52,260 bases of DNA from Bacillota bacterium. Lineage in GTDB: Bacteria; Bacillota; UBA994; UBA5500. This document shows positions 1 through 9,157 of the stretch, piece by piece. The stretch is taken from the NCBI GenBank assembly GCA_012735505.1, contig JAAYHE010000006.1, positions 1-52,260 of the forward strand, in the 5' to 3' direction. The position numbers and the translations under genes were made by a program. Under the pieces are notes generated by a model. It ran no database searches. It was not told the origin of the DNA and saw only the letters and a list, made by a program, of their open reading frames with translations. Position 1 is the first letter of the stretch; the number at the start of each line of letters is the position of its first letter.

Positions 1-2
1 GC

Positions 3-104
3 ATGAACTCCTTCGCAAAAGACATACATAATTTGTTCGGTGTGCTAGCCAGCAATACCAACATCAAGCATGCGTTACTGATCCATCCAGACGCACTCAT
101 GTAG
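3..104 (+). CDS. possible 3' end of an unknown gene
   Basis: This frame is open from the window edge to a TAG at 102-104 and encodes about 33 residues ending HALLIHPDALM. No ribosome binding site can be judged because the window begins here, so it is either the tail of a longer gene or a chance opening. The following 120 bases hold no gene. I do not recognise the sequence. Confidence 0.3.
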   Translation: MNSFAKDIHNLFGVLASNTNIKHALLIHPDALM

Positions 105-228
105 CATTTATCTTAGCCATGAGTGCTATTTACATGGGTTAAATCAATTTGACACTATAGCAAATATAAAAAATTGGGCCTTGTTGGCTGCTGGCTGGAG
201 ATTTGCAAGAATTCTTGGGGGGCATTAG

Positions 229-531
229 ATGGATACAGTAATCGTTAAGGGCGAATCGGTAGAGGAGGCAATTGCCAACGCCCTGAAAGCCTTAAAGGCC
301 GATGAAAATGACGTACAAGTACAAGTAGTTGATTGGGGCGAACCGGGTGTTTTGGGGATAGGAGGCCGTCCTGCTGCTGTCAAAGTTGCTATTAATCATG
401 GGAATAAGCCTGATAGGCCCAGGCAGAATTCGGTACGACGCATCAAAGATGCAGCCGCAAGCTTGCAGGCGCGCCGTTTTCTGCTAGGGGCCAGTAAAAA
501 GGTGCCCTATGCAGCTGTGCGTAAGGGGTAG
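229..531 (+). CDS. Jag_N domain protein, probably the detached N-terminus of FapA
   Basis: The 100-residue product opens with a Jag_N domain at residues 1-55, recognisable from VKGESVEEAIANAL and the later GVLGIGGRPAAVKV. In Bacillota this small domain is found at the N-terminus of KhpB/Jag RNA-binding proteins and of FapA (DUF342) proteins. A GGGGGG ribosome binding site lies about eight bases before the ATG. Residues 56-100 are basic and unassigned. The ORF ends at TAG (529-531). The same frame then stays open for fourteen codons straight into the FapA gene, so this looks like the first part of a single Jag_N-FapA gene interrupted by one stop codon. Whether the short product has a function of its own is unknown. 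Confidence 0.75.
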   Translation: MDTVIVKGESVEEAIANALKALKADENDVQVQVVDWGEPGVLGIGGRPAAVKVAINHGNKPDRPRQNSVRRIKDAAASLQARRFLLGASKKVPYAAVRKG

Positions 532-573
532 CTTATAGTCGCCCACGCGCCTACCGGGCCACTACCTTCCTTA

Positions 574-2250
574 GTGCCTAGCCCTAAGCTAGAAGTTCGA
601 GTTAACGGCCAACTGGTGAACACGCCACTTCCGATCAGTAAGGATGATCATATCAGCATCAGAGGCAGCGAGGTGGAGATTCCTGGCAAGTGGCAGATCT
701 CTTTGGCAAAGGGAGGGGTGCAGGCTGTTATTAACCTCCAACCCCGAGCCATACACAAGTATGAGCTTGCTGACGTTCCGCCGAGCCGTACCTTGCATTT
801 AAGGGCAAAGTGTGAGGAAATCTTGTTTCCTCCCCTCACTTTGAGCGAACTGCTAGAGGAACTGAGTCGACTAGGCATCGAGCATGGGGTAGATTGGAAC
901 CAGTGCCGGGAGATCACAACTAAACCGATCACAGGTGAGGTTGTTATCGCTGAGGGTAGTCCGCCAACAGCAGCGATAGATGGATACGTTGAGCTGTTTT
1001 GCCTAACAGAACCGAGATACATAACCACTCTAGGTGACGCTGAGAGGATCAATTTTCGGGAAAGGTTCAACATTAACTCGGTTGCTAAAGGGGCAGTCTT
1101 GGCTCGCAAACACCCGCCTGTCCCGGGGTCGGCTGGAATTTCGGTCAAGGGTGAACCAGTCTTGCCAGAGCCACCCAATGATGTGTTTTTAAAATTGGGC
1201 AGGGGTGTTGTCTTGCAGAACGAAACAGATGTAGTTGCTATTGAGGCTGGGCGGCCCATAATTAGGGAAAGAGGTCGTTTTGTGTATATCGCAGTCGAAC
1301 CCGTGCTTATTCATGCTGGTAACGTAGATCTAATGTCCGGGAACCTTCGGTTTTCAGGCCATATTAGAGTTTTGGGCGATGTGCAAGAAGGCATGCTGGT
1401 TGATGCCAACGAAGACGTGGTCGTGCAAGGACTCCTATCGGCCGCAACCGTGCAAGCTGGTGGTTCTGCTTGTATTTGGGGAAACGCTTGCTCATCAACG
1501 ATAATTGCAGGTGGCCCATTGGCTGTAGTGGGTGATTTCCTCACGGTGCTCGATGCTTTAGTTGACGAGTTGCATAGGTTGATCAATTGCACCCGCCAAC
1601 TGCGCGACCGTGGAGCCCTTAATTCGGCAACTCGTGCAGTTCAGTTGTTAGTGCAATATAAGTGCCAGATGATACCCGAGCTAGTGAATGAATTTGAGCA
1701 AATGGTAGCTCGTTTACCGTCGCACTTGAACACTCAGGCCTTAAAGGAGTTTAGCGAGCATTTGGCCAGCGCTTTAGGCTCTTGTTTTTGCAGGGTGGCT
1801 ACCTTGGAAGAACTTGAGACTCTGCTAGAGAAATGCATCGAGTGGCAGTCGGCGATTAGCCAAGCCAATGCGGTCAAAGGCGATGCCCAAGTCAACATTC
1901 TCTTAAACTCTTCTCTTACTGCCACCGGCAATGCCACCGTCTTAGGTGAATCTCATCATTCTTATGTACGGGCCGGAGGGGATGTCACCGTACATGGTTC
2001 CTTCCGGGGTGGTGAAATTCACGCCGACGGAAATGTTCTAGTGAAGGAGTTGGGCACTCCGGTTGGCACCTTTACCAAGGTACAGGCGGCAGCATCCTCT
2101 CGGGTGCGAGTAGGATACTTACATGAAAACGTATCCATAACCATAGGTAAGAAGACATACCTTTCTCGCCAGACAGGGGCAGATGTGCATTTACGTTATG
2201 ATGCAGAGGAAGATCAGATAGTCAAGATTTACGCACCAGTGCGAGTGTAA
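574..2250 (+). CDS. fapA: FapA family protein (DUF342)
   Basis: The 558-residue product resembles FapA/DUF342 proteins. These have an N-terminal region followed by a repetitive beta-helix-like core, seen here in the repeats around AGNVDLMSGNLRFSGHIRV and GDVQEGMLVDANEDVVVQG, then a helical insert (residues about 320-430) and a return to beta repeats near the C-terminus. Family members are linked to flagellar assembly or polar localisation in some bacteria, but no flagellar gene is nearby. The assigned start is GTG at 574 with no visible Shine-Dalgarno sequence. The frame is continuous with the upstream Jag_N ORF apart from the TAG at 529-531. Without that stop, one 673-residue Jag_N-FapA protein would result. 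Confidence 0.85.
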   Translation: MPSPKLEVRVNGQLVNTPLPISKDDHISIRGSEVEIPGKWQISLAKGGVQAVINLQPRAIHKYELADVPPSRTLHLRAKCEEILFPPLTLSELLEELSRLGIEHGVDWNQCREITTKPITGEVVIAEGSPPTAAIDGYVELFCLTEPRYITTLGDAERINFRERFNINSVAKGAVLARKHPPVPGSAGISVKGEPVLPEPPNDVFLKLGRGVVLQNETDVVAIEAGRPIIRERGRFVYIAVEPVLIHAGNVDLMSGNLRFSGHIRVLGDVQEGMLVDANEDVVVQGLLSAATVQAGGSACIWGNACSSTIIAGGPLAVVGDFLTVLDALVDELHRLINCTRQLRDRGALNSATRAVQLLVQYKCQMIPELVNEFEQMVARLPSHLNTQALKEFSEHLASALGSCFCRVATLEELETLLEKCIEWQSAISQANAVKGDAQVNILLNSSLTATGNATVLGESHHSYVRAGGDVTVHGSFRGGEIHADGNVLVKELGTPVGTFTKVQAAASSRVRVGYLHENVSITIGKKTYLSRQTGADVHLRYDAEEDQIVKIYAPVRV

Positions 2251-2277
2251 GTAAATATTGGTGTAGAACATAGAAAA

Positions 2278-2311
2278 AAGATGGTTCCTGCAGCAAAACA
2301 GGAACCATCTT
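2278..2311. terminator. bidirectional terminator
   Basis: A 13-bp perfect stem (2278-2290 with 2299-2311, loop CAGCAAAA) has an A-run on its left and a T-run on its right, so it can end both the convergent fapA (+) and tyrosine phenol-lyase (-) transcripts. Confidence 0.9.
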
Positions 2312-2337
2312 TTCGTATGATTATGTCCGGCCCTTGC

Positions 2338-3729
<1,392 letters not shown>

Positions 3730-3784
3730 TTATTGTTGATTTAACTATTAACACTATTTTATACCTTAGGATTTGGCATGACAA

Positions 3785-3816
3785 GCAAAAAGAGCCGAGG
3801 GAGGCAGCCCCTCGGC
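3785..3816 (-). terminator. terminator after the nitroreductase gene
   Basis: Stem GCCGAGGG/CCCTCGGC (3794-3801 with 3809-3816) is followed on the minus strand by a T-run (plus-strand A-run 3787-3791). Confidence 0.8.
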
Positions 3817-3826
3817 CGGAGATCAC

Positions 3827-4378
3827 TTAACCGATGATTTTCACGACGCCCTCTTTGCGCGGCGAGCGCTGAGCCGGTTCGGCCCCCGGGTATCCGAACA
3901 CGGCGGCTGCATAGGGGACATAAGCGGCTGGCACCTCCCATTGCTGGAATAAGGCTTTGCCAGCCTCCGTTTGCGGCAAGTTTCTTACAATGGCATGGAT
4001 CCAGTTAGAGCCTAGCCCCATAGACGTTGCTGCTAGCATCATGTTCCCCATAGCCAAAGTACAATCATGGATGGCTGTCGGTACGGTGGAATCTCCAAAG
4101 ACGATAATTAAGGCAGGAGCACTTTCTAACAAGCTGGGCCTTTGGGGTGCGCCTGGGGGTGTAGGCCGAGCTGGTCTTCCTGCCAGGATGGTGCTATTTA
4201 TTTCTAGCAACACATCCTTATCCTGCACCACTACGAAATACCAAGGTTGCCGGTTCCTACCTGAGGCGGCATATTTACCGGCCAGTAAGATCATTTCTAG
4301 TTCTTCGCCCTTAATCTGGTCGGGACGGTAAACCTTGATGCTTCTGCGGGTAAGGATGGACCTAATGGTATCGTTCAT
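3827..4378 (-). CDS. nitroreductase family protein
   Basis: The 183-residue product has the layout of the FMN-dependent nitroreductase family: RSILTRRSIKVYRPDQI at the N-terminus, the FMN-contact segment AASGRNRQPWYFVVV near residues 35-50, a central helix with AMGNMMLAATSMGLGSNWI near residues 115-135, and a C-terminal FGYPGAEP. Such proteins reduce nitro compounds, quinones or flavins with NAD(P)H, and substrates cannot be told from sequence. It is shorter than classic NfsB types (about 215 residues) but near the compact clostridial members. The start has GGAGGAGG upstream on the minus strand. It lies upstream of tpl in the same direction, but a terminator lies between them, so it appears to be separately transcribed. 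Confidence 0.9.
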   Translation of the reverse strand: MNDTIRSILTRRSIKVYRPDQIKGEELEMILLAGKYAASGRNRQPWYFVVVQDKDVLLEINSTILAGRPARPTPPGAPQRPSLLESAPALIIVFGDSTVPTAIHDCTLAMGNMMLAATSMGLGSNWIHAIVRNLPQTEAGKALFQQWEVPAAYVPYAAAVFGYPGAEPAQRSPRKEGVVKIIG

Positions 4379-4585
4379 TTGCGCCTCCTCCTTGTAGTTA
4401 TTATTCTAAGATATTCGTTCTTCCAGAGCCTGCTAAAATCCTTGTTAACTTGGCAACTATTATATGACTCTTACCAGCTGGCGAGGAGTGCATGAGGCTC
4501 AGCAGGTTACGCCCCTCCACAAGTAGAAACAATTAGTAGTAGGTTAATAGCAGTAGACCAATTTGCGCACTAGGAGGAAATACGC

Positions 4586-5848
4586 ATGGCTATCGACAGA
4601 AGAAGAACTGACGAACTGCTACATGGCATAGAAGAACTCTTTGACAAACTGCCTGACCTCGGTAGCCCTTTTGTAAAAGATGAAGTTAAGCGCTTGGTGT
4701 TAGGTCCGGCCCTAGAGGAGATAAAGAAGCTAATCAGCGGCAGCCGCCCACCGTGTCTTTACCTGGTCGGAAGGAGTGGTGATGGAAAATCGTCGCTACT
4801 TAATGCCTTAGTAGGGCGGGAAGTGGCCGAAGTTTCGCATGTGCGGCGTTGTCAAACCGAGTCGGAACGTTACTATATCGACTTCCCTGAGGTTTATGCC
4901 AGTTGGGACGTCTACGATAGCCGGGGTATTTTTGACCCCGATCTTACCGACGAGCAAACCGAGCAGGATGCTCTGGCTTTCCTCGAAGAAGACCTGATTG
5001 CCAAGCAACCCGATGTCATCTTGCATGTGGTTTCTGCCCAATCGGTTCGCAATTTGCAGCAAGATCTATTGGCCTTTTCGCGGCTCAGCCAGAATCTGAA
5101 GCGGCGAACCGGGTTTTCGCCGAAGACTCTGCTTGTATTAACCAAAGTCGACTTGCTCGGCGATAGGGAGGTATGGCCGCCTGATGCGACAAAAGCTGGC
5201 CTGATCTTAGATCTTATCGACTATTTGCAGAGTGCTTTAAGAATCGAACAAACAGAGCTACTTGATGTCAACAATCGTTTACGCGGGGTGCGGATGTTAG
5301 ACAGCGAATACTTGGCTATTATTCCAGTCTGTTGCTACATGAGTCCTCTGCGTGACGATCGTTGGAACATAGACTGGTTGCAGGAATATATCGGTGCCGT
5401 GCTGCCTGAAGCAGCCCAGCTTGACTATGTGCAGTCGCAGAAACGCAAAGACCTCTTGCTCAAACTGTCGTCATCCATCATCAAGAGATTTGCCGCCATT
5501 GCTGGCGGCATCGGCGCCATTCCCATTCCAGTTCCTGATATTACGCTGTTGACCCCCTTGCAGCTCTTGATGATCTCGATTATTGGGGGCTTGTCTTGCC
5601 GGCCTCTGAGCCTAGAATCCGCCAAGGCTTATCTCCTGCCAGCAGGAGGGAATATGGCGCTAGCCGTCGGCTTGCGCAACCTCAGCCGACAGCTCATCAA
5701 ACTGATTCCCATTGGCGGCTCGGCCATTTCTGGCACCCTAGCAGCTTCCTCTACCTGGGGTATCGGGAAAGCTGCTGAAGCCTACTTTTTCTTCGGTAAG
5801 AAATTGAAAGCGGAAGACTTGGCGGCAGAATATAAAAACGAGGCCTGA
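4586..5848 (+). CDS. YcjF/DUF697-like GTPase
   Basis: The 420-residue protein has an N-terminal helix and then a Ras-like G domain: P-loop GRSGDGKSS at residues 62-70, a candidate switch-I threonine in RRCQTESERYY (about 91), G3 DSRG at 111-114 and G4 TKVD at 186-189. The C-terminal third has a glycine-rich hydrophobic region (about 298-345) and a second hydrophobic stretch near 380-400, resembling the membrane-associated DUF697 tail of YcjF-like GTPases. It is probably a membrane-associated GTPase of unknown role. An AGGAGG lies nine bases before the ATG. It stands alone between divergent and unrelated genes. Dynamin-like or Era-like stress GTPases are alternatives, but no dynamin stalk is apparent. 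Confidence 0.8.
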   Translation: MAIDRRRTDELLHGIEELFDKLPDLGSPFVKDEVKRLVLGPALEEIKKLISGSRPPCLYLVGRSGDGKSSLLNALVGREVAEVSHVRRCQTESERYYIDFPEVYASWDVYDSRGIFDPDLTDEQTEQDALAFLEEDLIAKQPDVILHVVSAQSVRNLQQDLLAFSRLSQNLKRRTGFSPKTLLVLTKVDLLGDREVWPPDATKAGLILDLIDYLQSALRIEQTELLDVNNRLRGVRMLDSEYLAIIPVCCYMSPLRDDRWNIDWLQEYIGAVLPEAAQLDYVQSQKRKDLLLKLSSSIIKRFAAIAGGIGAIPIPVPDITLLTPLQLLMISIIGGLSCRPLSLESAKAYLLPAGGNMALAVGLRNLSRQLIKLIPIGGSAISGTLAASSTWGIGKAAEAYFFFGKKLKAEDLAAEYKNEA

Positions 5849-5851
5849 AAA

Positions 5852-5881
5852 CTGGAACGAAAGGAAGCCCTCTCGTTCCAG
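5852..5881 (+). terminator. hairpin after the GTPase gene
   Basis: A 9-bp perfect stem CTGGAACGA/TCGTTCCAG with a 12-base loop lies just after the stop codon. No T-run follows, so it may stabilise the mRNA 3' end or act as a weak terminator. Confidence 0.45.
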
Positions 5882-6036
5882 TGCAGTATCATACGCTTTT
5901 TTCCTCTTTGCCATCAAATAGCTAGGCGAAGGCAATCTGCCCCACTGCATCATACCAACGTACGAACATAGTCTATAGGTTATGAGACAGCTTCCCTTAT
6001 TTGTTCGCATATTTTCTTGTGTTGTGTTTACTTGTT

Positions 6037-6065
6037 TTGACTTGATTGGAGTTGATGTCTTTAAT
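6037..6065 (+). promoter_or_regulatory. promoter of the HTH-Uma2 gene
   Basis: TTGACT (6037-6042), a 17-base spacer and TTTAAT (6060-6065) form a good housekeeping promoter. Transcription would start near 6072, close to the ribosome binding site at 6077. Confidence 0.7.
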
Positions 6066-6091
6066 AAACTACAGCTAGGAGGTGGGATGGT

Positions 6092-6856
6092 ATGCAAAAT
6101 GGTGAAGAACTCATCACTGCCCATGACATAGCCACAGCCCTCAACCTTTCAGTAGAGACTATTTGGCGTTACACCAGGCAAAGCAAAATTCCTTATGTTG
6201 AATTGGGTAACAGACAATATCGTTACCGCCTATCGGAAGTATTGGCTGCTTTGACCGGGGGTGAGGCAGCCCAGGTTGGGGAAGACAAGGCAGAATACCA
6301 GGCCCAGCAGAAAAAACTATCCTATCAAGATTATCTCGCGCTACCAGAAGAGCCAGGCTATCGTTATGAGATTCTTGACGGTGTGCTAATCAAAGACCCA
6401 TCGCCAAACGTGCTACACCAGCGTGTATCAAGACGTTTGCAACGCATCTTAGAAGACTACTTTGCCTCTGTGGACCCCGCCGGTGAGGTCTTTAACGCGC
6501 CGCTGGACGTGACTCTAGGCGATCATACTGTTGTACAACCCGATCTGTTCTATATTGCCGGCGGGCAGGAGCAGCTGATTCTGCACACTCGCATTGACGG
6601 AGCACCAACTCTTGTAATCGAGGTCTTATCTCCATCGACGAGCCGCAAAGATCGTCTGCAGAAATTGCGTATCTACCAACAGGCAAAAGTTCCCCATTAC
6701 TGGCTTGTAAATCCCGAAGAAAACACCCTAGAGTGCCTAGCTCTTAACGCTGATGGTAAATACGCTATTGTAGCTGGTGGCATGGACGATGCTGTGGTCG
6801 AACCACCCGACTTTCCGGGGCTAACGCTAGAGCTAGCAGCTCTCTGGGGCCACTAG
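6092..6856 (+). CDS. HTH domain fused to a Uma2-family (DUF820) nuclease-like domain
   Basis: Residues 7-55 form an excisionase/MerR-type helix-turn-helix (ITAHDIATALNLSVETIWRY, then VELGNRQYRYRLSEVLAAL). After a linker, residues 76-250 match Uma2/DUF820, a PD-(D/E)XK-like fold: LSYQDYLALPEEPGYRYEIL, PD at 150-151, IEVLSPSTS with E177, downstream lysines at 186 and 191, then KVPHYWLVNPEE. Uma2 proteins are widespread, often multicopy, and their function is poorly known. The fusion suggests DNA-targeted action or autoregulation. AGGAGG precedes the ATG by nine bases and a good promoter lies just upstream. The gene appears monocistronic. Confidence 0.88.
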   Translation: MQNGEELITAHDIATALNLSVETIWRYTRQSKIPYVELGNRQYRYRLSEVLAALTGGEAAQVGEDKAEYQAQQKKLSYQDYLALPEEPGYRYEILDGVLIKDPSPNVLHQRVSRRLQRILEDYFASVDPAGEVFNAPLDVTLGDHTVVQPDLFYIAGGQEQLILHTRIDGAPTLVIEVLSPSTSRKDRLQKLRIYQQAKVPHYWLVNPEENTLECLALNADGKYAIVAGGMDDAVVEPPDFPGLTLELAALWGH

Positions 6857-6956
6857 GGGTCGGCTATTCCTGAAAATAGCCTGAGTCCAACCCGTTCAGC
6901 TCTATACTATCGTGAAGGGTGAAACAAGGCGAGGGGAGAAAAGGCTGAAAGATTGC

Positions 6957-6989
6957 CCTTGACCTTAACGTTACGTCATGGTTTATCCT
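6957..6989 (+). promoter_or_regulatory. MerR-type promoter with dyad in a 19-base spacer
   Basis: TTGACC (6959-6964) is separated by 19 bases from TATCCT (6984-6989). The over-long spacer is typical of promoters activated by MerR-family proteins. An imperfect dyad (CCTTGAC at 6957-6963, GTCATGG at 6975-6981) covers the spacer and is a likely binding site for the regulator encoded just downstream. Confidence 0.6.
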
Positions 6990-7010
6990 CTTAGCTAGGA
7001 GGTGATGAGG

Positions 7011-7775
7011 GTGGAATATACTGTGCAAAGATTGAGCAGTCTGGCTGGTGTCAGCCCGCGGACCATCCGCTATTATGACGAGGTCGGCTTGCTCCGCCCC
7101 TGCCGCATAAACTCGTCAGGGTATCGCATCTATGGGCCAGCCGAAGTCGATCGTCTGCAACAGATCATGTTTTATAGAGAACTAGGAGTGGGACTGAAAG
7201 CGATCAAGGAAATCATTGACGCCCCTTCTTTCGACATAAAGGCTGCCCTGCTAGAACATAGAGCCAGGCTGCTTGCCAAACGAGCACAGCTTGACCAACT
7301 TATCGCCAACGTAGAAAAAACGCTAGCTCAGGCTGAAGGGAGGATAAGAATGACCGATGCAGAAAAGTTTGCTGGGTTTAAGCAGAAATTGATCGATGAC
7401 AATGAAAAACAATATGGGGCAGAGGTGCGGGCTAAATTCGGAGACGAGGCAGTCGACCGCTCCAATGCTGCTCTAGCTGGCATGACGCAAGAGCAGTATG
7501 CGGCTTGGCAAGAGTTGAACCAAAAGTTGATGCAAACGCTAACAGCTGCCTTTGCCACTGGTGACCCTGCCGGTAAATTGGCGCAAGAGGCTGCCGACTT
7601 GCATCGCCAGTGGCTGAACTTTACGTGGGATAGCTATAGCCCCGAAGCGCACGCCGGCTTGCCGCAGATGTATGTCGATGACGAGAGATTCACCGCTGCT
7701 TACGATAAAGAACAACCCGGCCTCGCCAAATTTCTACGGGATGCCATTTTGATCTACACCGGGCAAAAACAATAA
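7011..7775 (+). CDS. MerR-family regulator with C-terminal TipAS domain
   Basis: The N-terminal 70 residues are a MerR winged helix (YTVQRLSSLAGVSPRTIRYY, then DEVGLLRP and SGYRIYGPAEVDRLQQI), followed by a coiled-coil dimer helix. Residues about 115-250 match the TipAS antibiotic-recognition domain, with AKFGDEAVDRSNAALAGM, ADLHRQWLNFTW and a closing AKFLRDAILIYTG. TipAL-type proteins bind thiopeptides or other ligands and activate their own promoters. I place the start at GTG 7011, eight bases after AGGAGG; in-frame GTG 7002 and ATG 7005 sit on or against that site. The upstream 19-base-spacer promoter supports autoregulation. No drug exporter is directly downstream, although an ABC operon follows. 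Confidence 0.9.
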   Translation: MEYTVQRLSSLAGVSPRTIRYYDEVGLLRPCRINSSGYRIYGPAEVDRLQQIMFYRELGVGLKAIKEIIDAPSFDIKAALLEHRARLLAKRAQLDQLIANVEKTLAQAEGRIRMTDAEKFAGFKQKLIDDNEKQYGAEVRAKFGDEAVDRSNAALAGMTQEQYAAWQELNQKLMQTLTAAFATGDPAGKLAQEAADLHRQWLNFTWDSYSPEAHAGLPQMYVDDERFTAAYDKEQPGLAKFLRDAILIYTGQKQ

Positions 7776-7780
7776 TTATA

Positions 7781-7809
7781 TTGACAACTCCCATATTTAA
7801 CGCTAAAGT
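7781..7809 (+). promoter_or_regulatory. promoter of the GntR-ABC operon
   Basis: A consensus TTGACA (7781-7786), a 17-base spacer and TAAAGT (7804-7809) precede the operon. The -10 box overlaps the left end of the 40-bp palindrome, so a bound repressor would block initiation. Confidence 0.7.
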
Positions 7810-7844
7810 AATGGTGTACTAGTGCACTAGTACACCATTACTTT
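7805..7844. promoter_or_regulatory. 40-bp perfect palindrome, probable operator for the GntR/YtrA regulator
   Basis: The left arm AAAGTAATGGTGTACTAGTG (7805-7824) is the exact reverse complement of the right arm, with no central loop. It includes GTGTAC and GTACAC half-sites like those bound by YtrA-type GntR regulators, overlaps the -10 box and lies just before the regulator gene. I infer autoregulation of the operon. Confidence 0.75.
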
Positions 7845-7869
7845 CTTGCACTATGCATACAGGCAGGTG

Positions 7870-8289
7870 ATGAATCTGTTTTATCTAGATCACCGCAGTC
7901 CTATTCCAATTTACGTGCAGCTACAAAACCAAGTCAAGCAGGCAATAGCAGGCGGAGTCTTGCAAGCAGGCGATCAGCTACCTTCGGTGCGAGAGCTAGC
8001 CAGGCGCTTGACTGTCAATCCCAACACGATTGCACGCGCTTACCAAGAGCTAGAGCGCGAAGGTCTGATCGAGACTAGGCGTGGCCTAGGCACCTTTGTG
8101 GCAGAAGCCCAGGCCCTTACCCAGTCAGCGCGTCGTTTAAGAATTAGCGATGCTATCGACGAGCTTTTGCGGGAGGCAATGCGCCTGGGTCTAAATCGGC
8201 AAGAGCTGGATGACATTCTTGCAGAACGTCTGGCGGCGATATTTAAGGATGGGGAAAAAAGGGGGCTAGATGAGGATGCGTGTCATTGA
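7870..8289 (+). CDS. GntR-family (YtrA subfamily) transcriptional regulator
   Basis: The 139-residue protein has a GntR winged helix at its N-terminus (IPIYVQLQNQVKQAI, then LPSVRELARRLTVNPNTI and ETRRGLGTFV) and only a short helical tail, the YtrA arrangement. These regulators repress ABC transporter operons that respond to cell-envelope stress or antibiotics, and the ATPase and permease genes follow directly. I choose ATG 7870 because the protein alignment starts naturally at NLFYLDHRSPIPIY. The Shine-Dalgarno-like AGGCAGGTG touches this ATG, and an in-frame TTG at 7846 lies just after the palindrome, so the exact start is uncertain. The gene overlaps the ATPase gene by 20 bases. Confidence 0.9.
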   Translation: MNLFYLDHRSPIPIYVQLQNQVKQAIAGGVLQAGDQLPSVRELARRLTVNPNTIARAYQELEREGLIETRRGLGTFVAEAQALTQSARRLRISDAIDELLREAMRLGLNRQELDDILAERLAAIFKDGEKRGLDEDACH

Positions 8290-9157
8290 AACCAAGGGGC
8301 TGTGTAAGTTTTACGGGCCTAAAGCTGCTGTCGTAGACCTAGATCTGCAGGTGGAGTCGGGAAGCATTTTTGGCTTTTTGGGCCCTAACGGATCAGGCAA
8401 GAGTACTACCGTTAAGATGCTGCTAGGCTTACGCAGGCCGAGCAAAGGTTCGGCACAGGTACTCGGACTTGATAGCAGCACCGCTAGCCAACTAATAGGC
8501 CGGCACATTGGCTATGTGCCAGAATTAGGGAATCTTTATCAGCACTTTACGGTGCAAGAGAGCATTGATCTAGTGAAAGGGTTGCGCCCCACTTGGGACG
8601 AAGATTTTGCCCAGTATTTGTTGAGCAAGTTTGAATTACCCTTACAACGGCGGGTGCGCCAGCTTTCTAAAGGGATGCAGCGCCAATTGGCCTTGCTCTT
8701 GGCGATGGCACCGCGGCCAGAACTGCTCATTCTCGACGAACCCTCGTCTGGGCTAGACCCTATCAAGCGGCAAGAATTCCTGCAGATTTTGGTTGACGGA
8801 GTCGCTGAAACGGGACAAACGGTATTCTTTTCTTCGCACAACATGACTGAAGTGGAACGAGTGGCCGATACGGTTGGCATCTTGCATAACGGTCGTCTGG
8901 TTGTCAGCGGTGACTTGGCGGAGCTCAAGCAGAACGTGAAGCGTATTCGAGTAGTTCTAGCTAGTCAGGAACCGCTGCAACTCAAGCAAGCAGTGCGTAA
9001 AATCGAAGGCCAAAACGGCCACTGGCTCGTTACTGTAGACCGTGATACCGACCTAGTGGTGGCCGAGCTGAGAGCGATGCAGCCCATCGTGCTAGAGACA
9101 TATGATTTGTCTTTAGAAGATATTTTTATCATCTATGCGGGAGGTGGCGAGCAGTGA
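8270..9157 (+). CDS. ABC transporter ATP-binding protein (CcmA/YtrB type)
   Basis: The 295-residue ATPase has Walker A GPNGSGKST at 38-46, signature LSKGMQRQ at 132-139 (the LSKGM variant common in this subfamily), Walker B LLILDEP at 152-158, D-loop SSGLD and switch histidine in FFSSHNM. The C-terminal 80 residues form the accessory region usual for drug or envelope-stress ABC-2 exporters. It would energise the permease encoded next. The start ATG lies inside the end of the GntR gene, and the stop overlaps the permease start in a GTGA arrangement, so the three genes are translationally coupled. Substrate is unknown. Confidence 0.93.
   Translation: MRMRVIETKGLCKFYGPKAAVVDLDLQVESGSIFGFLGPNGSGKSTTVKMLLGLRRPSKGSAQVLGLDSSTASQLIGRHIGYVPELGNLYQHFTVQESIDLVKGLRPTWDEDFAQYLLSKFELPLQRRVRQLSKGMQRQLALLLAMAPRPELLILDEPSSGLDPIKRQEFLQILVDGVAETGQTVFFSSHNMTEVERVADTVGILHNGRLVVSGDLAELKQNVKRIRVVLASQEPLQLKQAVRKIEGQNGHWLVTVDRDTDLVVAELRAMQPIVLETYDLSLEDIFIIYAGGGEQ

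Noticed and set aside
529-531. TAG read as pyrrolysine across the genome
   Set aside because: Many intact genes in the window end in TAG (for example mutS and the sngC-like helicase), no pyl gene is seen, and the second interruption uses TAA.
648-1259. A 203-residue minus-strand ORF inside fapA
   Set aside because: It is antisense to FapA, low in complexity and has no recognisable motif.
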